DNA of 61,478 bases from Phascolarctobacterium sp. (GCA_004558595.1 SFCN01000002.1:1-61478); one strand, 5' to 3'; counted from the stretch's first letter, positions 10,126 to 19,156 are shown. Notes: generated by a model not told the origin, from the sequence alone. A program made the numbers and translations.

Positions 10126-11200
10126 GATGACTTCCCTCCCCGTTTAAGAAAACCTTTGCGTATCCCAGAGCTTCGTTAATGCAGCTTTGCCGCTTAACCG
10201 GCCGCATCTGCAGGTAAACCTTAGCGGGCAATGCCTCGCCAGCTTGCCACCGCAGCTTAAAATGGGATATACGGGAATATATATATGTATCAGCGCTTAT
10301 CGGCACCGCTATAATCGTATTCACTAAGCCTTCCATACGCTGGTCCGCAATACGAGCCTCCTCTAGGATCTCGCGCAGCCTTGCGAAAGCAGGCATCGCT
10401 ACCAGCTGTTGTTGAGTGGCCGGGAAAATCGCTTCTTGGGGTATTAGCTCCACGCCAATGGTCTCGCCCAAGCTGCCATCCGCTAGCACATCCACATCCA
10501 GCATAAATTTAAAAATGCCTAAAGCATCTATATTTTCCAAAAGCTCCCGTCCTTCCTTGGGGATGGGCGGAGCGTCGATACATTCTAAAACCTTTGCTAA
10601 ATCCTGTAGCCCACGCTTTAAAATCAAAACCAAGCGCAGAGGTCGGATGTCCCTAGACTCCATAAAGCCAAAATGCCAGGGCTCGCACCACTCCTTGATT
10701 TTTTCTAGGAGCACATGCACAGGCTGCAGCTGCCCCAGTCTGCCCCGATAGGCCAGCACCGAGGGTAATAGCTCCTGCACAAAATCACCGGACAAATTGA
10801 TGAAGGAGGCCACCTTAGGCTCTCCCTCCGAAGCAATATCCGCCTCTAAATATAAATTACAATGGCGCAGCAGCTCAGGCTTGAGCTGGGCCAATTCTTG
10901 AGCGTAAAAATGGAAGAAATCGCCCTCCTGCTCCACCTCCAGCCCTTGCAGGGGATTACGCTTCGCAAAGGCTTCGGCGAAATACTGAGCCGACAAATCC
11001 ACCTGAGTCTGACCCATGAGGGGAGCCTCCAAGTAAAAATCCAATCTTTCCTTGCTTAAAGCATAAAGAGGTGCCTGATTCATGAGCTTCGCCTCCGTAG
11101 ACCCAGCAAGTCCCCACAGCTCTTGACCGCCGTGGGCGCACACTAACTGCCGTCGCCAGTAGGCGAAGGCTTCTAGCTGCTGTCTCATACCGATACTCAT
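10118..11200 (-). CDS. Unrecognised 360-residue protein of the TPS operon
   Basis: The start ATG at 11200 is chosen because AAGGAGGTG lies 7 nt upstream; a longer frame to 11221 has no ribosome site. I see no signal peptide, membrane segment or lipobox, so it is probably cytoplasmic. The protein is rich in Leu, Glu and Gln. Its second half contains FMLDVDVLADGSLG followed by GVELIP, and ends with HFKLRW and AKVYLQM. This layout vaguely recalls uncharacterised proteins found beside secreted-peptide clusters, but I cannot name a family. It sits between the small YbjN-like gene and tpsA, overlapping the tpsA start by 8 bp (ATGAGTAG). Translational coupling to the exoprotein suggests a role in making, keeping soluble or modifying TpsA before export. 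That role is inference only. Confidence 0.8.
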   Translation of the reverse strand: MSIGMRQQLEAFAYWRRQLVCAHGGQELWGLAGSTEAKLMNQAPLYALSKERLDFYLEAPLMGQTQVDLSAQYFAEAFAKRNPLQGLEVEQEGDFFHFYAQELAQLKPELLRHCNLYLEADIASEGEPKVASFINLSGDFVQELLPSVLAYRGRLGQLQPVHVLLEKIKEWCEPWHFGFMESRDIRPLRLVLILKRGLQDLAKVLECIDAPPIPKEGRELLENIDALGIFKFMLDVDVLADGSLGETIGVELIPQEAIFPATQQQLVAMPAFARLREILEEARIADQRMEGLVNTIIAVPISADTYIYSRISHFKLRWQAGEALPAKVYLQMRPVKRQSCINEALGYAKVFLNGEGSHHE

Positions 11201-11293
11201 AAATAGCACCTCCTTACACAAAAATTTTTCAGTTGTTGGCTAGGTCAGCCAGCCTAAGCGCACTGAGCCCAGCTACACTTCTAAGCCTGAGCC

Positions 11294-11728
11294 TTAAGCC
11301 CAGATAAGCTTCATAATGTTTTTATACTCAGCCAGCAAATGCTTCACAATAATGTCCAACACGGTGTAAACCATGTCCCCGTCCAACTCTTCCGGACGCT
11401 CTAACAGATAAGAGTCCAGAATCAAAGCGCCGTCTTCAGCAAAATAATATTTAAAAATCTTGTATTGCGCATTGATCTTATTAATAGCCTTAATCAGTAC
11501 TTCCTCGTTGCCTTCTTTTAAAGCAGAATTAGCTACGCGCACGCGAATCATGGTATAAATACTGCTGTCGGTGATTACGAGAGTGGGCAGCTGTTGGCCT
11601 TCCACTTCGATGCTGGAGCGGAAGACAACCGTATTCAGCGCATCATCGGGAACCTCCTGCACTTGAAAGCAGTTAATATTTTTCTCTTGTAAATACTCTT
11701 GGAAAATTTGTGCCTTTTTGTTCATCAT
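11294..11728 (-). CDS. Small YbjN/type III chaperone-like protein of the TPS operon
   Basis: A 144-residue acidic protein without signal peptide or membrane segment. The start ATG at 11728 follows an AAAGGATG ribosome site; a second ATG comes directly after it. The alternating strand-helix pattern (VVFRSSIEVEGQQLPTLVITD, then a long Ala/Lys helix, then YKIFKYYFAEDGALILDSYLL) resembles the YbjN / Tir-chaperone-like fold, whose members often bind partner proteins. This assignment is tentative and based only on length and pattern. The gene lies 30 bp downstream of tpsB and upstream of the 360-residue gene, in the same orientation as the exoprotein. A cytoplasmic chaperone for the very large TpsA would fit the position but is unproven. 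Confidence 0.75.
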   Translation of the reverse strand: MMNKKAQIFQEYLQEKNINCFQVQEVPDDALNTVVFRSSIEVEGQQLPTLVITDSSIYTMIRVRVANSALKEGNEEVLIKAINKINAQYKIFKYYFAEDGALILDSYLLERPEELDGDMVYTVLDIIVKHLLAEYKNIMKLIWA

Positions 11729-11758
11729 GCTGATTCATCCTTTCTCAATTTAAATTTA

Positions 11759-13448
11759 TTAGAATTGACCGCTAACGATAAAATGCAGTCTAGTTCTGCT
11801 TGCAGTCTCTGAAACAAACTCACGCTGCAGAGGAATGCCTAGGGTCAGGGACGCAGAAATATATTGGTTAATCGTGCTACGCAGACCCAAGCCCACACTG
11901 GACAAAATATGGTGCTGGTCATCACTCTGACCATTGCCATAAACATGACCATAATCAAAGAAGGTGAAGACGCTGGTGTTCTTATTAATCACCGGCACTG
12001 CATATTCAGCGCTAAAGGTAAAGCCACTGTCACCGCCTAAGAAGTTTTCCTTGTAGCCGCGTACGCTGTACATACCGCCCATATAGAACTGCCGGGAGCT
12101 AACCATGCCGTCGCTGCCGCTCCATTGAGCATCGGCCCGCAGGTTCCACATTTGCCCTGCCTGATAGAGCTTTTGGTACATGCCGTTAAATTTATAGAAG
12201 CCAAAATGCTTATTACTGGGCTCAGAACCAGTGCCCATATCGGCCTCCTGCTTGCTATAGCCTCTTACATAGCTATGCTTTTGGTAGAACACGTGACTAG
12301 CACCATAATTGGTCAAGGAATAGCCCAAGGTCACATCCTGCACCTTATCATCCACCATGTTAATACGCGGTGTTAACCAGTCGGTTTTGGAGCTTTGGCG
12401 ATTATAGTCCAGACTAACTTCGCTACGAGTAGTCTCATTCACCAAAACAGGCTGTACAAAACCGATGGCATAGGAATTAGCATGGCCCTTGATCATATCC
12501 TCATAGCCACCCTTTACCACCTTTACGGCGTTAGTGCTATAGAGCAAGTTCATCTTGGTGCCGCTGCGGCCCAAGCTGCGACTGTACATAGCGTTGGCCC
12601 CTCGTGCCCCGGCTATACACAGTGCCAAGGCTGAAGGCATCGCAGTTGCCGGAAAGGCTCTTGGTATTGAAGAAAAGGCCCGTGCGATACTCACCACTGG
12701 TGTAGCTGCCTGCGTTGTCTTCAAAAAGAGTCCATGTATCCCGCTTAGGCTCATAGGCAGTGATTTCGTAATCGGTGGTGCCGGGCTCCGTGCCCGCCTT
12801 CATCATAATGCGCAGTTGGGTAGAATTGGTGGCGTTAAAGAGCAGCAAATCCTTATTCAGCTCCTTCACATTGGCAATCTCCCCCCGGGCCAAATGCAAA
12901 CGATTGGTAATATATTTTGCTTTGGTATATTTATTGCCGCTGACCGTAGCAGTGCCCGTTCTGCCCTCCACCAAAAGCAGTTTCACAGTGCCCTCGGTAA
13001 TAGTTTGCGGCGGCAAAAAAGCACGACAGGTTACATAGCCCTTCTCGTTATACAAAGCATTGATTTTCTCTACGATGTCATAAATATCGCTGAGCTTCAC
13101 CTGCTGTCCCTCATAGGGTTTGATAATAGCGTCCAGCTCAGCATCGGTCAAAACAGCGGAAGGGTCGGTAACGATTTTTTTCAGCTCAAAGGTAATGGCC
13201 TCGCCTTGGGCAGTTTGGGTGGATTTTTCCGTTTCCACCTTATTCTTCGCAGCCTCCCGGTCCTCAGCGATTTGGCGTTTTACGCGCTCTCTTTCCAAAT
13301 AATTGCGCATACGATTCATCTGAATGCCCGCATCACCCTTGACCGGATCAGGAACATTAGCCTCAGGCGTTGCAGCAAAAACAGTGCTGCTTGCAGCAAG
13401 GCAAGCCAGGGTAACTAAAGCAGCAATGTGATTTTTATGCATTTTCAT
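11759..13448 (-). pseudogene. TpsB/ShlB-family outer-membrane transporter, frameshifted
   Basis: The N-terminal part (start at 13448, signal peptide ending VFA-ATPEA) contains a Glu/Lys-rich linker and a POTRA domain (AITFELKKI ... YNEKGYVTCRAFLPPQ ... LLLVEGRTG), then the first barrel strands. The frame is lost near 12598-12610: the barrel continues in the next frame (ANAMYSRSLGRSG onward) to a C-terminal SGQF with terminal Phe, as in Omp85 barrels. Total length 1690 nt is 3n+1, so removing one base, for instance one C of the CCCC run at 12598-12601, restores a 562-residue protein of normal TpsB size. Upstream codons to 13487 lack support; an AGAGGTG site precedes the chosen ATG. It would export the TpsA encoded downstream. 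The frameshift may be a true lesion, a sequencing error or phase variation. Confidence 0.85.
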
Positions 13449-13518
13449 AAAGCACCTCTCAAAATATACTTTTGAAGAACAGGACATCTTTTTAACATTC
13501 TACAGTACTCCATGTTTT

Positions 13519-13547
13519 ATTATATATCCGTATTCTTCAATATGCAA
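13519..13547 (-). promoter_or_regulatory. Predicted sigma-A promoter of the TPS operon
   Basis: On the minus strand a TTGCAT -35 box (13547-13542) and a perfect TATAAT -10 box (13524-13519) are separated by 17 nt, giving a leader of about 60 nt before tpsB. The rest of the 13449-13811 gap holds AT-rich sequence and the terminator of the his/ECF operon. Confidence 0.6.
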
Positions 13548-13667
13548 ATACTTTTTTTAAAATTTTAACATTTAAGATAGCTTCTATTAGTCAATCTTGT
13601 TGTAGTATTATCGGTATAAGACATACTCTTTTATTTTAGCAAGAATCCATTCATGAAAGCGTCACGC

Positions 13668-13727
13668 AAAAAAGCTGTCGCTACCCCGCCAACCACCAAA
13701 AAGCAGCTTGCAGGGCTACGACAGCCT
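13668..13727 (-). terminator. Rho-independent terminator of the his-ECF operon
   Basis: On the minus strand GGCTGTCGTAGCCC pairs with GGGTAGCGACAGC (one imperfection) across a loop of about 26 nt, directly followed by TTTTTT. It lies about 85 bp after the last ECF gene and separates that long operon from the TPS operon. Confidence 0.75.
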
Positions 13728-13811
13728 TGTACACATATATATTTATGCAAATCTTTATCGGTTTGGAAACGATTTATCCTCCATAACCTCAAATACGCAA
13801 TGCGGCGCTGA

Positions 13812-14480
13812 TTAAAGCAGCCTCTTCCAGAAGGGATAGGTGCTCAAAACAACCGTAATAAGCAGCACTAGCGCATCCCCGAAGCCCAGGGACTCGGAGG
13901 CCATATTCTTATAGGTATTGCTACCAAAGCCCTTTAACTCCATGGACAGAGCCAGTGTTTCGGACTTAGCCACCGCACGCATAACCAGCGGGCGAATAAC
14001 AACTAAATAGGCCAAGAAACGCTTAATAATATTACCGCGATTGGAATAGCCACGGCAGCTTTGAGCATCCAGCGTAATTTCGCTGTCCGTCAAAAAGTTA
14101 GGCACAAAGCGCAGCGCCGTGGTCAGCATGAAGGCGTACTCGCAGGGCATGCGAAAACGCTCCACCAACGCTTTGGCGATATCCTGAATGCGGGTTGCAG
14201 CCAGCAGACACAGGAACGCCATGGTCATGACCAGCATGCGCAAACCGCCTGTCAGTGACACGGACAGGGGCGAGCCAAAGAGCAGCTGCAGCAAAACCAT
14301 CATGCCGGTGAACACAGCCAAACCACCGATAGCAGCCATGGTCATGCGGTCGTGCTTGATGTATAGCAAAAGGGCCAGCTCCAGCACTAGGATGGTGGCA
14401 ACAGCCTCCACGGGCAGGATAAATACCCAAGCGGTGATGGCCAAGGTAACGATAATTTTCGTAAAGGCGGTCAATTTCAT
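13812..14480 (-). CDS. ecfT: ECF transporter transmembrane component EcfT
   Basis: A 222-residue membrane protein of the CbiQ/EcfT family, the scaffold joining the two ATPases to the substrate-binding S component. The ATG at 14480 is chosen because AAGGAGG lies just upstream and it starts 1 nt after the preceding ATPase gene; a longer open frame to 14738 runs inside that gene and is not coding. Hydrophobic segments (IIVTLAITAWVFILPV and following) are interrupted by a charged cytoplasmic region with ALVERFRMP and the sequence RGYSNRGNIIKR, corresponding to the Ala-Arg coupling-helix area of the family. It is the last gene of the operon that begins with hisR, so the transporter is probably expressed with histidine biosynthesis. 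Confidence 0.88.
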   Translation of the reverse strand: MKLTAFTKIIVTLAITAWVFILPVEAVATILVLELALLLYIKHDRMTMAAIGGLAVFTGMMVLLQLLFGSPLSVSLTGGLRMLVMTMAFLCLLAATRIQDIAKALVERFRMPCEYAFMLTTALRFVPNFLTDSEITLDAQSCRGYSNRGNIIKRFLAYLVVIRPLVMRAVAKSETLALSMELKGFGSNTYKNMASESLGFGDALVLLITVVLSTYPFWKRLL

Positions 14481-14481
14481 C

Positions 14482-15282
14482 TTATTCGACCTCCTTCTTG
14501 ACAGCGTTGACAAATTCTGTGGCGGTGGCGGCTTCCACGCCCAAAGCCGAGGCCAAGGTGGCCACGGTGGGGCGACGCAGCCCCCAGCGCTCCACGGGTT
14601 GGCTGCCATTAAAGAGCACCTTGGGAGAGCCGTCGAAGACCTTGCGGCCATTGTACAGCACAATGGCCCGCTTGGCATAACGGCGCACAATATCCATATC
14701 GTGGGAAATAAGCACCACCGTAATACCACGCTTTTCATTGATGGCTCTCAAATATTCCATCATGCCCTCTTTTTCCAGAGCATCCTGACCATTGGTAATT
14801 TCGTCCAAAATCAAGGTACGGGGATTCAGAGCCAGAGCAGCAGCTACCCCTAAACGACGCTTTTGACCAAAGCTCAACAGGCGGGGATATTCGCCGGCCA
14901 GCTCCGTTAAGCCCATTGCCTCCAGTGCCTCCGTGGTTTGGCGTTTAATGGTCTCCTCAGTAAGCTTTTTAGCACGAGGACCGTAAGCCACCTCGTCAAA
15001 AACTGTATCCTCGAGAATCTGCAAATCCGGGTTTTGGAAAACATAGCCAATTTTATCGGCCAGATCCGCCGGCTCGCATTTCACAATATCTTCCCCGTCC
15101 ACTAAAACCTGACCGCTACGGGGATGGCACAGGGCCATAAATAGACGGCTCAGGGTTGTTTTACCGCTACCGTTGTGCCCTAAAAGAGCTACGAACTCGC
15201 CGTCCTCAATGCGGCATTCCATATCATTGATAACAGGCTGCCCACGCAAATAGGCAAAATTCACATCCTTAGCCTCTAGCAT
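14482..15282 (-). CDS. ECF transporter ATP-binding protein (second ATPase)
   Basis: A 266-residue ABC ATPase. Walker A is GHNGSGKTT, the Q-loop lies in VFQNPDLQI, the signature region is LLSFGQKRRLGVAAAL (a variant of LSGGQ typical of some ECF subunits), Walker B is TLILDEI with a following Asn instead of the usual Pro, and the switch His is in LISHDMD. It pairs with the adjacent ATPase to power uptake through EcfT. Its start overlaps the stop of the upstream ATPase gene by one base, so the two are probably translationally coupled. Confidence 0.9.
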   Translation of the reverse strand: MLEAKDVNFAYLRGQPVINDMECRIEDGEFVALLGHNGSGKTTLSRLFMALCHPRSGQVLVDGEDIVKCEPADLADKIGYVFQNPDLQILEDTVFDEVAYGPRAKKLTEETIKRQTTEALEAMGLTELAGEYPRLLSFGQKRRLGVAAALALNPRTLILDEITNGQDALEKEGMMEYLRAINEKRGITVVLISHDMDIVRRYAKRAIVLYNGRKVFDGSPKVLFNGSQPVERWGLRRPTVATLASALGVEAATATEFVNAVKKEVE

Positions 15283-16151
15283 CAGTCAGCCCTCCCTTCG
15301 TCTGCCACAATTCCATAGGTTTTAAAATCAGCCAAGGCATCGGCCTCGCTGCGCCAATCACCTAAATCCACATGGAGCTTTTCCTCAAGGCCCAGCTTCA
15401 CCTGCCACAGGGTTGGCAACAGGGGGCGAAGCTCCTTGTCCTCGTACATCTTCGGTGCTGCTACTTCAAAGGTATCTGCAGTTACCAGCTCACCGTTTTT
15501 CAGTACCACCATGTCGCTTACATAGGGCAACAGATAATCCATGCGGTGCTCCACGGCCACAATGGTAGTACCATAGCGCTGGTGAATATCCCACACTAAT
15601 TTATACAGGGATTGGGCACCGTCCGGGTCCATAGCGGACACGGGCTCGTCCAACACGATGATTTCCGGATGCACTGCCAGGGTAGCGGCTAGGAGCAGAC
15701 GCTGACGCTGGCCACCGCTGAGCTCGTCTAATTGATAGCTTTCGCGACCGGGCAGGCCCACGTCATCCAGAGCACGTCTGGTGCGCTCGGCAATTTCCTC
15801 CGGCTTAAAGCCGTGATTCAAAAGGGCGAAAGCGATTTCCTCACCTGCGGTCAGGGACACCAGCTGGCTCTCGTAGTCCTCCATAATGAAGCCCACCCGC
15901 ATGGCGATATCGGAAACACGCTTACCCTTGGTGCTTTCCCCGTGCACCTGCACATCACCGCTATAGCGACCGCCCATATAATAGGGCACGATACCGGTCA
16001 TGGCCTTGCACAAAGTGGTCTTGCCGGCGCCACTGGGACCCGTAATAGCCGTAAAGCTGCCCTTTTTAATATCCAGATTAATATCTTTTAGAACCAAATC
16101 AGAGCGTTTATAGGCAAAATAAAAATTTTCTAGCTTAATAACACTTTCCAT
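15282..16151 (-). CDS. ECF transporter ATP-binding protein (first ATPase)
   Basis: A 289-residue ABC ATPase with Walker A GPSGAGKTT, Q-loop region IMEDYESQLV, canonical signature ELSGGQRQRLLLA, Walker B IIVLDEPVSAMDPDG and switch His in VAVEHRMD. The C-terminal extension after the fold (about residue 235 onward) is of the kind seen in ECF ATPases. It directly abuts the S-component gene upstream and overlaps the second ATPase downstream by one base. Two different ATPases plus one EcfT and a dedicated S component make a complete ECF importer. Confidence 0.9.
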   Translation of the reverse strand: MESVIKLENFYFAYKRSDLVLKDINLDIKKGSFTAITGPSGAGKTTLCKAMTGIVPYYMGGRYSGDVQVHGESTKGKRVSDIAMRVGFIMEDYESQLVSLTAGEEIAFALLNHGFKPEEIAERTRRALDDVGLPGRESYQLDELSGGQRQRLLLAATLAVHPEIIVLDEPVSAMDPDGAQSLYKLVWDIHQRYGTTIVAVEHRMDYLLPYVSDMVVLKNGELVTADTFEVAAPKMYEDKELRPLLPTLWQVKLGLEEKLHVDLGDWRSEADALADFKTYGIVADEGRAD

Positions 16152-16724
16152 TTACTTCTCCCCCTCCTGAAAATAGAACAGCTTGCGCACCGGCGCATAG
16201 AGGAAGAAGGTGATGAGACCATTGAGCAAGCCCACGATGGCCACAACGGGCAGCATAGCGAAAATCCACACATGCAGGGGCAGGCCCAAAACCAGCTTCA
16301 AAATGAAGGTAAATAAGCCACCGCTGGCCATGGTTGCCAAAAAGCCCGTCACAAAGGGACGCAGCTTCCATTCGCCAATACCGGCAGCGAACATAGCCTT
16401 AACCAAGATACAGCAGGTAGTAGCGCCGGCCAATTCACTGGCCACATTGCCCAAGGGAAAGGCAGATTTCGAGGAGGGCACCAGAGTTAGACCCGCAATA
16501 AAGCCAATGCCAATGGCCTGGGTCAGACGGGGCTTAGTCAGGTTAATTACAATGGAATACATGGCGATAGTCCAGTTAGGTGTTACGCCGCCCACATTGG
16601 GACTAACCGTATGCAAAATAATACCTATGGCTAAAAGCATAGCCGTAATGGCCACCCAGCGATATCCGTCCTGCATGGGCTCAATCTCGATGAGTTGCGG
16701 CATGGGTTTATTCTTTTCGTCCAT
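16152..16724 (-). CDS. ECF transporter substrate-binding S component, TrpP-like, probably for histidine or a related amino acid
   Basis: A 190-residue membrane protein with about six hydrophobic segments and an acidic N-terminal tail. The pattern around residues 25-90 (ILHTVSPNVGG, PNWTIAMYSIVINL, QAIGIGFIAG) resembles the TrpP/YhaG tryptophan-transporter type of S component. The ATG at 16724 follows AGAGAGGT. It is 15 bp downstream of hisI and directly upstream of its ATPases. Because every preceding gene in the transcript makes histidine, uptake of histidine or a precursor is the simplest guess; the substrate cannot be read from the sequence. Confidence 0.8.
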   Translation of the reverse strand: MDEKNKPMPQLIEIEPMQDGYRWVAITAMLLAIGIILHTVSPNVGGVTPNWTIAMYSIVINLTKPRLTQAIGIGFIAGLTLVPSSKSAFPLGNVASELAGATTCCILVKAMFAAGIGEWKLRPFVTGFLATMASGGLFTFILKLVLGLPLHVWIFAMLPVVAIVGLLNGLITFFLYAPVRKLFYFQEGEK

Positions 16725-16739
16725 ATAGTGTACCTCTCT

Positions 16740-17060
16740 TTAAATGATATTGTGGAAGCAGGAATATTGTCCTGTATGACAGGCAGGGCCACTTAATTTA
16801 GCCTTGATGAGAATGGCATCTCCATCACAATCATAACACATTTCCACAACCTTTTGCAAATTGCCGCTGGTCGCGCCCTTATTCCACAGCTCCTGACGGC
16901 TGCGGCTCCAGAACCAGGTGTAGCCAGTTTTTATGGTTAACAGCAAGGACTCCTGATTCATATAGGCCAGCATCACCACAGCCTTGGTTTTAACATCCTG
17001 TACTACGGCTGGCACCAAGCCATGCTCATCAAATTTGATTTTGGTAAGATCTAAAGCCAT
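16740..17060 (-). CDS. hisI: Phosphoribosyl-AMP cyclohydrolase
   Basis: A 106-residue HisI of the stand-alone type, opening the adenine ring of PR-AMP, the third step of histidine synthesis. Family motifs are clear: MLAYMNQESL near the N-terminus, TWFWSRSRQELWNKGATSG in the middle, then CYDCDGDA and the C-terminal ACHTGQYSCF, which supply the zinc-binding cysteines. The hisE (PR-ATP pyrophosphohydrolase) domain that is often fused behind HisI is absent: the protein ends at SCFHNII. It overlaps hisF by one base. Confidence 0.95.
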   Translation of the reverse strand: MALDLTKIKFDEHGLVPAVVQDVKTKAVVMLAYMNQESLLLTIKTGYTWFWSRSRQELWNKGATSGNLQKVVEMCYDCDGDAILIKAKLSGPACHTGQYSCFHNII

Positions 17061-17818
17061 TACAATCTAACCTCGATTCCGCGGCTACGCAAATATTGCT
17101 TCACCTCTTTGATGGTGAAGGTTTTATAGTGGAACACCGAGGCCGCCAGCACCGCGTCCGCGCCGCCCTCAGTCAGGACTTCGTAGAAGTCCTCCAGCTT
17201 GCCGGCGCCGCCGCTGGCGATAACGGGCACATTCACTACACTGCTAATGGCCTTGGTCAGGGGAATATCGTAGCCATTTTTGGTGCCGTCCGCATCCATG
17301 CTGGTAAGCAGGATTTCGCCGGCACCCAGGGCCACGCCCTGCTTGGCCCACTCCACCGCGTCGATGCCGGTGGGCTTGCGCCCGCCGGCCACATAAACCT
17401 CCCACTTGTTATCGCCGCAGCGGCGCGCATCGATGGCCAGCACAATGCACTGGCTGCCAAACATCCGCGCCCCATCGGCAATGAGCTGGGGATTTTTCAC
17501 AGCTGCGCTGTTTAGAGATGTTTTATCCGCTCCGGCCAGCAGGGCGTTGCGGATATCCTCCACGCTGCTGATGCCGCCGCCCACAGTCAAAGGCATGAAA
17601 ACCTGCCCCGCCGTTTTGCGAATCACATCCAGCATGGCCTTACGCTCCTCAAAGGTAGCGGTAATATCAAGGAATACTAATTCGTCGGCCCCCTCGGCAT
17701 CGTAGGCTGCCGCCCGCTCCACCGGGTCTCCTGCGTCGCGCAGGCCCACAAAATTGGTACCCTTGACTACGCGGCCCTCCTTCACATCCAGACAAGGAAT
17801 AATTCTCTTCGTCAGCAT
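17060..17818 (-). CDS. hisF: Imidazole glycerol phosphate synthase, cyclase subunit
   Basis: A 252-residue (beta/alpha)8 barrel that, with HisH, turns PRFAR and glutamine-derived ammonia into IGP and AICAR. The N-terminal RIIPCLDVKEGRVVKG carries the first catalytic Asp and LLTSMDADGTKNGYD carries the second; the phosphate-binding loops VGGGIS and IASGGAG are present. Normal family length. It lies 1 bp after hisA and overlaps hisI by one base. Confidence 0.97.
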   Translation of the reverse strand: MLTKRIIPCLDVKEGRVVKGTNFVGLRDAGDPVERAAAYDAEGADELVFLDITATFEERKAMLDVIRKTAGQVFMPLTVGGGISSVEDIRNALLAGADKTSLNSAAVKNPQLIADGARMFGSQCIVLAIDARRCGDNKWEVYVAGGRKPTGIDAVEWAKQGVALGAGEILLTSMDADGTKNGYDIPLTKAISSVVNVPVIASGGAGKLEDFYEVLTEGGADAVLAASVFHYKTFTIKEVKQYLRSRGIEVRL

Positions 17819-17819
17819 C

Positions 17820-18548
17820 TTATTCCTCCTTAGCCAGGGCCAACGCCTCTTTTAGATCCACCGCGCCGGTGTAAATGGCCTTGCCGATAATGCAGCCCTG
17901 TACCCCGTCGCCTTCCACAGCCTTCACCCGACGAATGTCGTCAAGCGAAGCCACACCGCCGCTAGCGATAATGGGCACGCCACAGGCGCGCGCCAGAGCC
18001 GCTGTGGCCTCCACATTTACGCCGCTTAGCATGCCATCGCGGCTAATATCCGTATAAATAATAGTTTCTACGCCGAAGCTGGCCATCTTTTTGGCTAGCT
18101 CAGTAGCGGCTACGCCGCTGCCTTGGCCCCAGCCCTCGATGGCCACCTCGCCATTTTTCGCATCGATGCCCACAGCGATGTGACCGGGATATTTCTTGCA
18201 TGCTTCTGCCACCAGCTCCGGATTTTTTACTGCAGAGCTTCCCAAAATCAAGCGGGTTACGCCTAGGTCCAAAAGCATTTCAATAGTCTCCAAATTGCGG
18301 ATGCCACCGCCCAGCTGTACGGGGATTTTGACACTTTTTAAAATGCGCTCAATAACGGGCACGTTTTTGCCCTCACCGGCCAGCGCTCCGTCCAAATCAA
18401 CTAAATGCAAAAACTCCGCACCCAGACCGGCCCATTTTAAGGCCATCTCCGCCGGGTCGTCAGCAAAAACAGTTTCGGCGTCGAAGCGACCCTCCGTCAG
18501 GCGCACGCAGCGACCGCCCCGTATATCGATAGCAGGATAAATAATCAT
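17820..18548 (-). CDS. hisA: Phosphoribosylformimino-AICAR-phosphate isomerase
   Basis: A 242-residue HisA barrel with the catalytic Asp in YPAIDIRGGRCVRL and the second acid in IYTDISRDGM; the phosphate loops QLGGGIR and IASGGV are seen. The start is placed at the ATG at 18548 (MIIYPAID) because AAGGAG stands 8 nt upstream and this ATG forms a 4-bp ATGA overlap with the hisH stop. A GTG nine bases earlier (18557) is less well placed. Confidence 0.96.
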   Translation of the reverse strand: MIIYPAIDIRGGRCVRLTEGRFDAETVFADDPAEMALKWAGLGAEFLHLVDLDGALAGEGKNVPVIERILKSVKIPVQLGGGIRNLETIEMLLDLGVTRLILGSSAVKNPELVAEACKKYPGHIAVGIDAKNGEVAIEGWGQGSGVAATELAKKMASFGVETIIYTDISRDGMLSGVNVEATAALARACGVPIIASGGVASLDDIRRVKAVEGDGVQGCIIGKAIYTGAVDLKEALALAKEE

Positions 18549-19156
18549 GGTTGCCACTCCTTAAATGCGCGCAAAAGGCTTGCGCCTACGCGGCTAGATT
18601 TTTCCGGATGGAATTGAAAGGCCTGCACATTGCCCCTGCCCACGGAGGCCGTTACCTCCATACCATAGTCGCAGGTGGCGGTGATTAGGCTCTTATCCTC
18701 CGGCACGCAGTGGAAGCTGTGCACGAAATACACATACTGTCCCTCCGCATCCCTTAGCAGGGGGGATGTACTGGCCAGCTCCAGCTTATTCCAGCCCATA
18801 TGGGGAATTTTATAATCCGTGGTCAGGTATTTTACCTGCCCCTTAAAAAAGCCCAGTCCTGCTACGCCGGGAGTTTCCTCGCTACCCTCAAAGAGCACCT
18901 GCATGCCTAGACAAATGCCCAAAAAGGGCTTGCCGCTGTGCAGCGCGTCCATAATCACAGGAATGAGCCCACTCTTATGAAGATTAGCCATGCAGTCGCC
19001 AAAGGCGCCTACCCCGGGCAGAATAATCTTTTCCGCGGCGGCGATCACATCCTTATCAGAGGTCACAATGGGCTCGCCGCCCACGGCGGCGATGGCGTTG
19101 CACACGCTGTACAAATTGCCCATGCCATAATCTATAATCGTAATTTTATTACTCAT
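18545..19156 (-). CDS. hisH: Imidazole glycerol phosphate synthase, glutaminase subunit
   Basis: A 203-residue class I glutamine amidotransferase that feeds ammonia to HisF. The nucleophile Cys is in FLGICLGMQVLFEGS, the oxyanion strand is VGAFGDC, and the catalytic His and Glu are in QFHPEKSS. N-terminal IIDYGMGNLYSV is typical of HisH. It overlaps hisA by 4 bp and is separated from hisB by 29 bp. Confidence 0.97.
   Translation of the reverse strand: MSNKITIIDYGMGNLYSVCNAIAAVGGEPIVTSDKDVIAAAEKIILPGVGAFGDCMANLHKSGLIPVIMDALHSGKPFLGICLGMQVLFEGSEETPGVAGLGFFKGQVKYLTTDYKIPHMGWNKLELASTSPLLRDAEGQYVYFVHSFHCVPEDKSLITATCDYGMEVTASVGRGNVQAFQFHPEKSSRVGASLLRAFKEWQP

Noticed and set aside
12591..12620. Programmed ribosomal frameshifting in tpsB
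   Set aside because: No slippery heptamer with downstream stem was evident, and TpsB genes are not known to use frameshifting; a one-base indel is simpler.
12555..13418. 287-codon plus-strand frame opposite tpsB
   Set aside because: The minus strand reads as a clear POTRA/barrel protein with signal peptide; the antisense frame has no domain.
14481..14738. N-terminal extension of EcfT to 14738
   Set aside because: It lies inside the ATPase gene in another frame, and its translated sequence is low-complexity Pro/Trp-rich.
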